A DNA stretch of 64,000 bases from Nocardioides sp. Kera G14 (GTDB taxonomy: Bacteria > Actinomycetota > Actinomycetes > Propionibacteriales > Nocardioidaceae): positions 62,001-126,000 of the forward strand of contig NZ_CP085839.1 in NCBI RefSeq assembly GCF_020715565.1, read 5' to 3'. The notes below the pieces were generated by a model. It was not told where the DNA came from. It saw nothing but the letters and a program-made list of their open reading frames with translations, and made no database searches. Below are positions 62,141 through 64,000 of the stretch, piece by piece. The first letter of the stretch is position 1. Each line of letters opens with the position of its first letter. The translations under genes were made by a program, and so were the position numbers.

Positions 62141-62228
62141 CAGACAGGGGAGCCCGCGTCAAGGGCTGAGAGTGCGGTAGTCCGCAGACCCTCCGAACCT
62201 GCACCGGTTAGTACCGGCGAAGGGAGTC
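62141..62228 (+). promoter_or_regulatory. TPP riboswitch (thi box) controlling thiB-thiP
   Basis: Conserved thi-box parts are visible: ACAGGGGAGCCCG (62143-62155), GGGCTGAGAGTGCGG (62163-62177), CCGCAGACCCTCCGAACCTG (62182-62201), CACCGGTTAGTACCGG (62202-62217) and CGAAGGGAGT (62218-62227). The final strand contains the AGGGAG ribosome site of thiB, six bases before its ATG. When TPP binds, this strand is held in the closing helix, so translation is blocked. Confidence 0.93.
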
Positions 62229-62232
62229 GCAG

Positions 62233-63285
62233 ATGTTCTTGCGCGCCATTTCCGCGGCGGCAGCCGCACTGTCCCTCATTCCCGCACTCGCTGCCTGCGG
62301 CAGCAGCGACAGTACGTCGACGGGCGACAAGCCCACGACGGTCACCGTCGTCACGCACGACTCGTTCGCGCTCCCCAAGGAGCTCCAGGCGGAGTTCGAG
62401 AAGGAGTCGGGCTACACGCTCAAGGTCCTCTCCAACGGCGACGCCGGCCAGCTCACCAACAAGCTGGTGCTCACCAAGGACGCCCCGCTCGGTGACGTCG
62501 CCTTCGGCGTCGACAACACCTTCGGCTCGCGCGCCCTGAAGAACGGCGTCTTCGCCGACTACACGCCGGCGGACCTGCCCGACGGCCTGAGCCAGTTCGA
62601 CCTTCCGGACGACTCGGGATCGAAGCTCACCCCGATCGACACCGGCAACGTCTGCCTCAACATCGACACCGACTGGTTCGCGGCGCACAAGGTCGCGCCG
62701 CCGGTCACCCTGGACGACCTGACCAAGCCGGCGTACAAGGACCTCACGGTCCTGCCCGGTGCGGCCACCTCGAGTCCCGGCCTGGCGTTCCTGCTGACCA
62801 CGATCGCCGCGAAGGGCGACGACTGGCCGGCGTACTGGAAGGCGCTCATGGCCAACGGTGCCGAGATCACGCAGGGCTGGTCGGACGCCTACGAGGTCGA
62901 CTTCACCGCCGGGGGCGGCAACGGCAAGCGCCCGATCGTGCTCAGCTACGACTCGAGCCCGGCCTTCACCGTCAAGGACGGGAAGACGTCGACGCAGGCG
63001 CTGCTCGGCACGTGCTTCACCCAGATCGAATATGCCGGCGTCCTCGCCCACGCGAAGAACCCGGCCGGCGCCCAGGCGTTCGTCGACTTCCTGCTGAGTC
63101 CCGAGGTGCAGAAGGCGCTCCCCGACGCGATGTACGTCTTCCCCGTCGTGCCGAACACGCCGCTGCCGGCCGACTGGGCGAAGTTCGCCAAGCGGCCGAC
63201 GAAGCCCTGGACGCTCTTCCCGTCCGACATCGACAAGAACCGCGACACCTGGTTGCAGCAGTGGAGTGACGTCACCTCGCAATGA
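62233..63285 (+). CDS. thiB: Thiamine ABC transporter, substrate-binding lipoprotein
   Basis: The 350-residue protein has a lipoprotein signal with LAAC (Cys22 is lipidated) and the TbpA-like sequence VVTHDSFALPKELQAEFEKESGYTLKVL, DVAFGVDNTFGSRAL and LPGAATSSPGLAFLL. It should bind thiamine (or TPP) outside the membrane and deliver it to ThiP. The TPP riboswitch upstream confirms the ligand. AGGGAG at 62221-62226 is the ribosome site. ThiP starts ten bases after its stop. Confidence 0.93.
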   Translation: MFLRAISAAAAALSLIPALAACGSSDSTSTGDKPTTVTVVTHDSFALPKELQAEFEKESGYTLKVLSNGDAGQLTNKLVLTKDAPLGDVAFGVDNTFGSRALKNGVFADYTPADLPDGLSQFDLPDDSGSKLTPIDTGNVCLNIDTDWFAAHKVAPPVTLDDLTKPAYKDLTVLPGAATSSPGLAFLLTTIAAKGDDWPAYWKALMANGAEITQGWSDAYEVDFTAGGGNGKRPIVLSYDSSPAFTVKDGKTSTQALLGTCFTQIEYAGVLAHAKNPAGAQAFVDFLLSPEVQKALPDAMYVFPVVPNTPLPADWAKFAKRPTKPWTLFPSDIDKNRDTWLQQWSDVTSQ

Positions 63286-63295
63286 GGCGCCTCCC

Positions 63296-64000
63296 ATGAG
63301 ACGACTCAGTGCGCTGGTCGCGCTCGCCGCCGTCCCGCTCGCCGTTCTGGGCGTCCTCTTCGTCCTCCCGGTGAGCGGGATGGTGTCGCGCGGCTTCGAC
63401 GGCGGCCTCGCGCCGGTCCTCGACGTCCTGCAGCGCCCGCGGGTCCACCGGGTCCTCTGGTTCACCCTGTGGTCGAGCACGGTCGCGACGGCGATCGCCG
63501 TCGTCCTCGGCGTGCCGGCGGCGTCGGTCCTCTACCGGCTCCGGTGGCCCGGCAGTCGGGTCGTGAGGGCCTTGGTACTCGCGCCGTTCGTCATGCCGAC
63601 CGTCGTGGTCGGCATCGCGTTCCGCCAGCTCACCACGTCCGGCGGGCTCCTGGGCAGCCTGGGCCTGGACCACTCCGCGGCGGCGATCATCGCCGGGCTG
63701 GTCTTCTTCAACGTGCCGATGGTCGTCCGCACCGTCGGGCTCGTCTGGGAGGGGCTCGACCCCGAGCCGGCCGAGTCGGCGACGGTGCTGGGCGCGAGTC
63801 CGTGGCAGGTCTTCACCCGTGTCACGCTCCCGACCCTCCGGCCCGCGATCGCCGGCTCGGCCGCCGTCGTCTTCCTCTTCTGCGCCACGGCCTTCGGTGT
63901 CGTGCTCATGCTCGGCGGCCTCCGCTACTCGTCGGTGGAGACGGAGATCTACCTCCTCACCACCAACCTGCTCGACCTGCAGGGCGCGGCCGCCCTGTCG
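63296..64000 (+). CDS. thiP: Thiamine ABC transporter permease, partial
   Basis: The first 235 codons are present and the gene runs off the right edge. It has hydrophobic segments from residue 5 onward (LVALAAVPLAVLGVLFVLPVSGMV), then LAPFVMPTVVVGIAFRQL, and the EAA loop ESATVLGASPWQVFTRVTLPTLRPAIAG (about 160-187), which contacts the ATPase. ThiP proteins usually have two such halves, of which one is visible. The ATG lies ten bases after the thiB stop. A thiQ ATPase gene is expected beyond the edge. Confidence 0.9.
   Translation, partial: MRRLSALVALAAVPLAVLGVLFVLPVSGMVSRGFDGGLAPVLDVLQRPRVHRVLWFTLWSSTVATAIAVVLGVPAASVLYRLRWPGSRVVRALVLAPFVMPTVVVGIAFRQLTTSGGLLGSLGLDHSAAAIIAGLVFFNVPMVVRTVGLVWEGLDPEPAESATVLGASPWQVFTRVTLPTLRPAIAGSAAVVFLFCATAFGVVLMLGGLRYSSVETEIYLLTTNLLDLQGAAALS

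Noticed and set aside
58320-62204. Very long open frame on the minus strand, nearly 1,300 codons
   Set aside because: It is antisense to the Cds1-like and MBL genes and reads mqo in another frame; composition is Arg/Gly/Asp-rich with no domain. It is a shadow of G+C-rich codon bias.

Overview
The window is about 70% G+C, with short spacers, many ATGA/GTGA overlaps, frequent GTG starts and many genes whose start codon lies 6-8 bases after a TANNNT box (leaderless promoters). Gene content (NhaA, Mqo, Ssd/Tad cluster, BldG, NnaR, DUF222/HNH protein) and gene order (Tad cluster - helicase - bldG - topA - tmk - holB) point to an actinobacterium. Nocardioides or a close relative in Nocardioidaceae is my best inference. 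It reads as chromosomal core sequence; no plasmid, phage, insertion sequence or CRISPR was seen.

Layout. 1-5.9 kb: Na+/H+ antiporter, agmatine deiminase, a diguanylate cyclase, uridine phosphorylase, an SRPBCC protein and one unknown protein. 5.9-15.6 kb: carboxylate uptake and activation. It holds acs with a SatP-type acetate permease, a LytS/LytTR two-component pair with a DUF485/solute:sodium symporter pair, and a DUF3311/symporter pair. Two CRP/GlxR-type palindromes lie in front of the permease genes. 15.7-27.5 kb: nitrate assimilation, with narK, assimilatory nitrate reductase, a FAD/[2Fe-2S] electron-transfer protein, nirB, nirD, an NnaR-type HemD/winged-helix regulator, a CbiX-type chelatase and a globin. 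A DUF222/HNH gene interrupts the set. The three transcription units share one promoter module with GlnR-like half-sites every 11 bp.

27.6-40.3 kb: a methyltransferase, a degenerate Fic protein, a gap that is a candidate Ms1 (6S-like) RNA locus, a HAD phosphatase, the Ssd-TadA-TadB-TadC-pilin-TadE-TadE-like cluster, the linked DEAH helicase, bldG and another methyltransferase. 40.4-47.6 kb: topA, an alpha/beta hydrolase, tmk, holB, a secreted tripeptidyl-peptidase-like hydrolase and tRNA-Thr(CGU). 47.7-52 kb: a ribbon-helix-helix-like protein, VanZ, an OmpR-type two-component system, a second diguanylate cyclase and a GNAT. 52-56.8 kb: an M20 amidohydrolase, a COG3375-type acyltransferase and an enolase-superfamily racemase, followed by a PucR regulator. 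These match the N-succinylamino-acid racemase route from D- to L-amino acids. 56.8-64 kb: aldo/keto reductase, DUF2231, mqo, a cysteine desulfhydrase-like gene, an MBL hydrolase, and a TPP riboswitch controlling thiB and thiP; thiP runs off the right edge.

Several signals are not explained by coding: the shared nitrogen promoter module, two divergent gene pairs whose -10 boxes overlap, TAG stop codons that double as the start of the next gene's -10 box, a 22-bp tandem repeat found both inside cbiX and in an intergenic gap, a palindromic insertion inside the nitrate electron-transfer gene, and the candidate Ms1 locus. All function calls rest on motifs and gene context read by eye; no database search was run.
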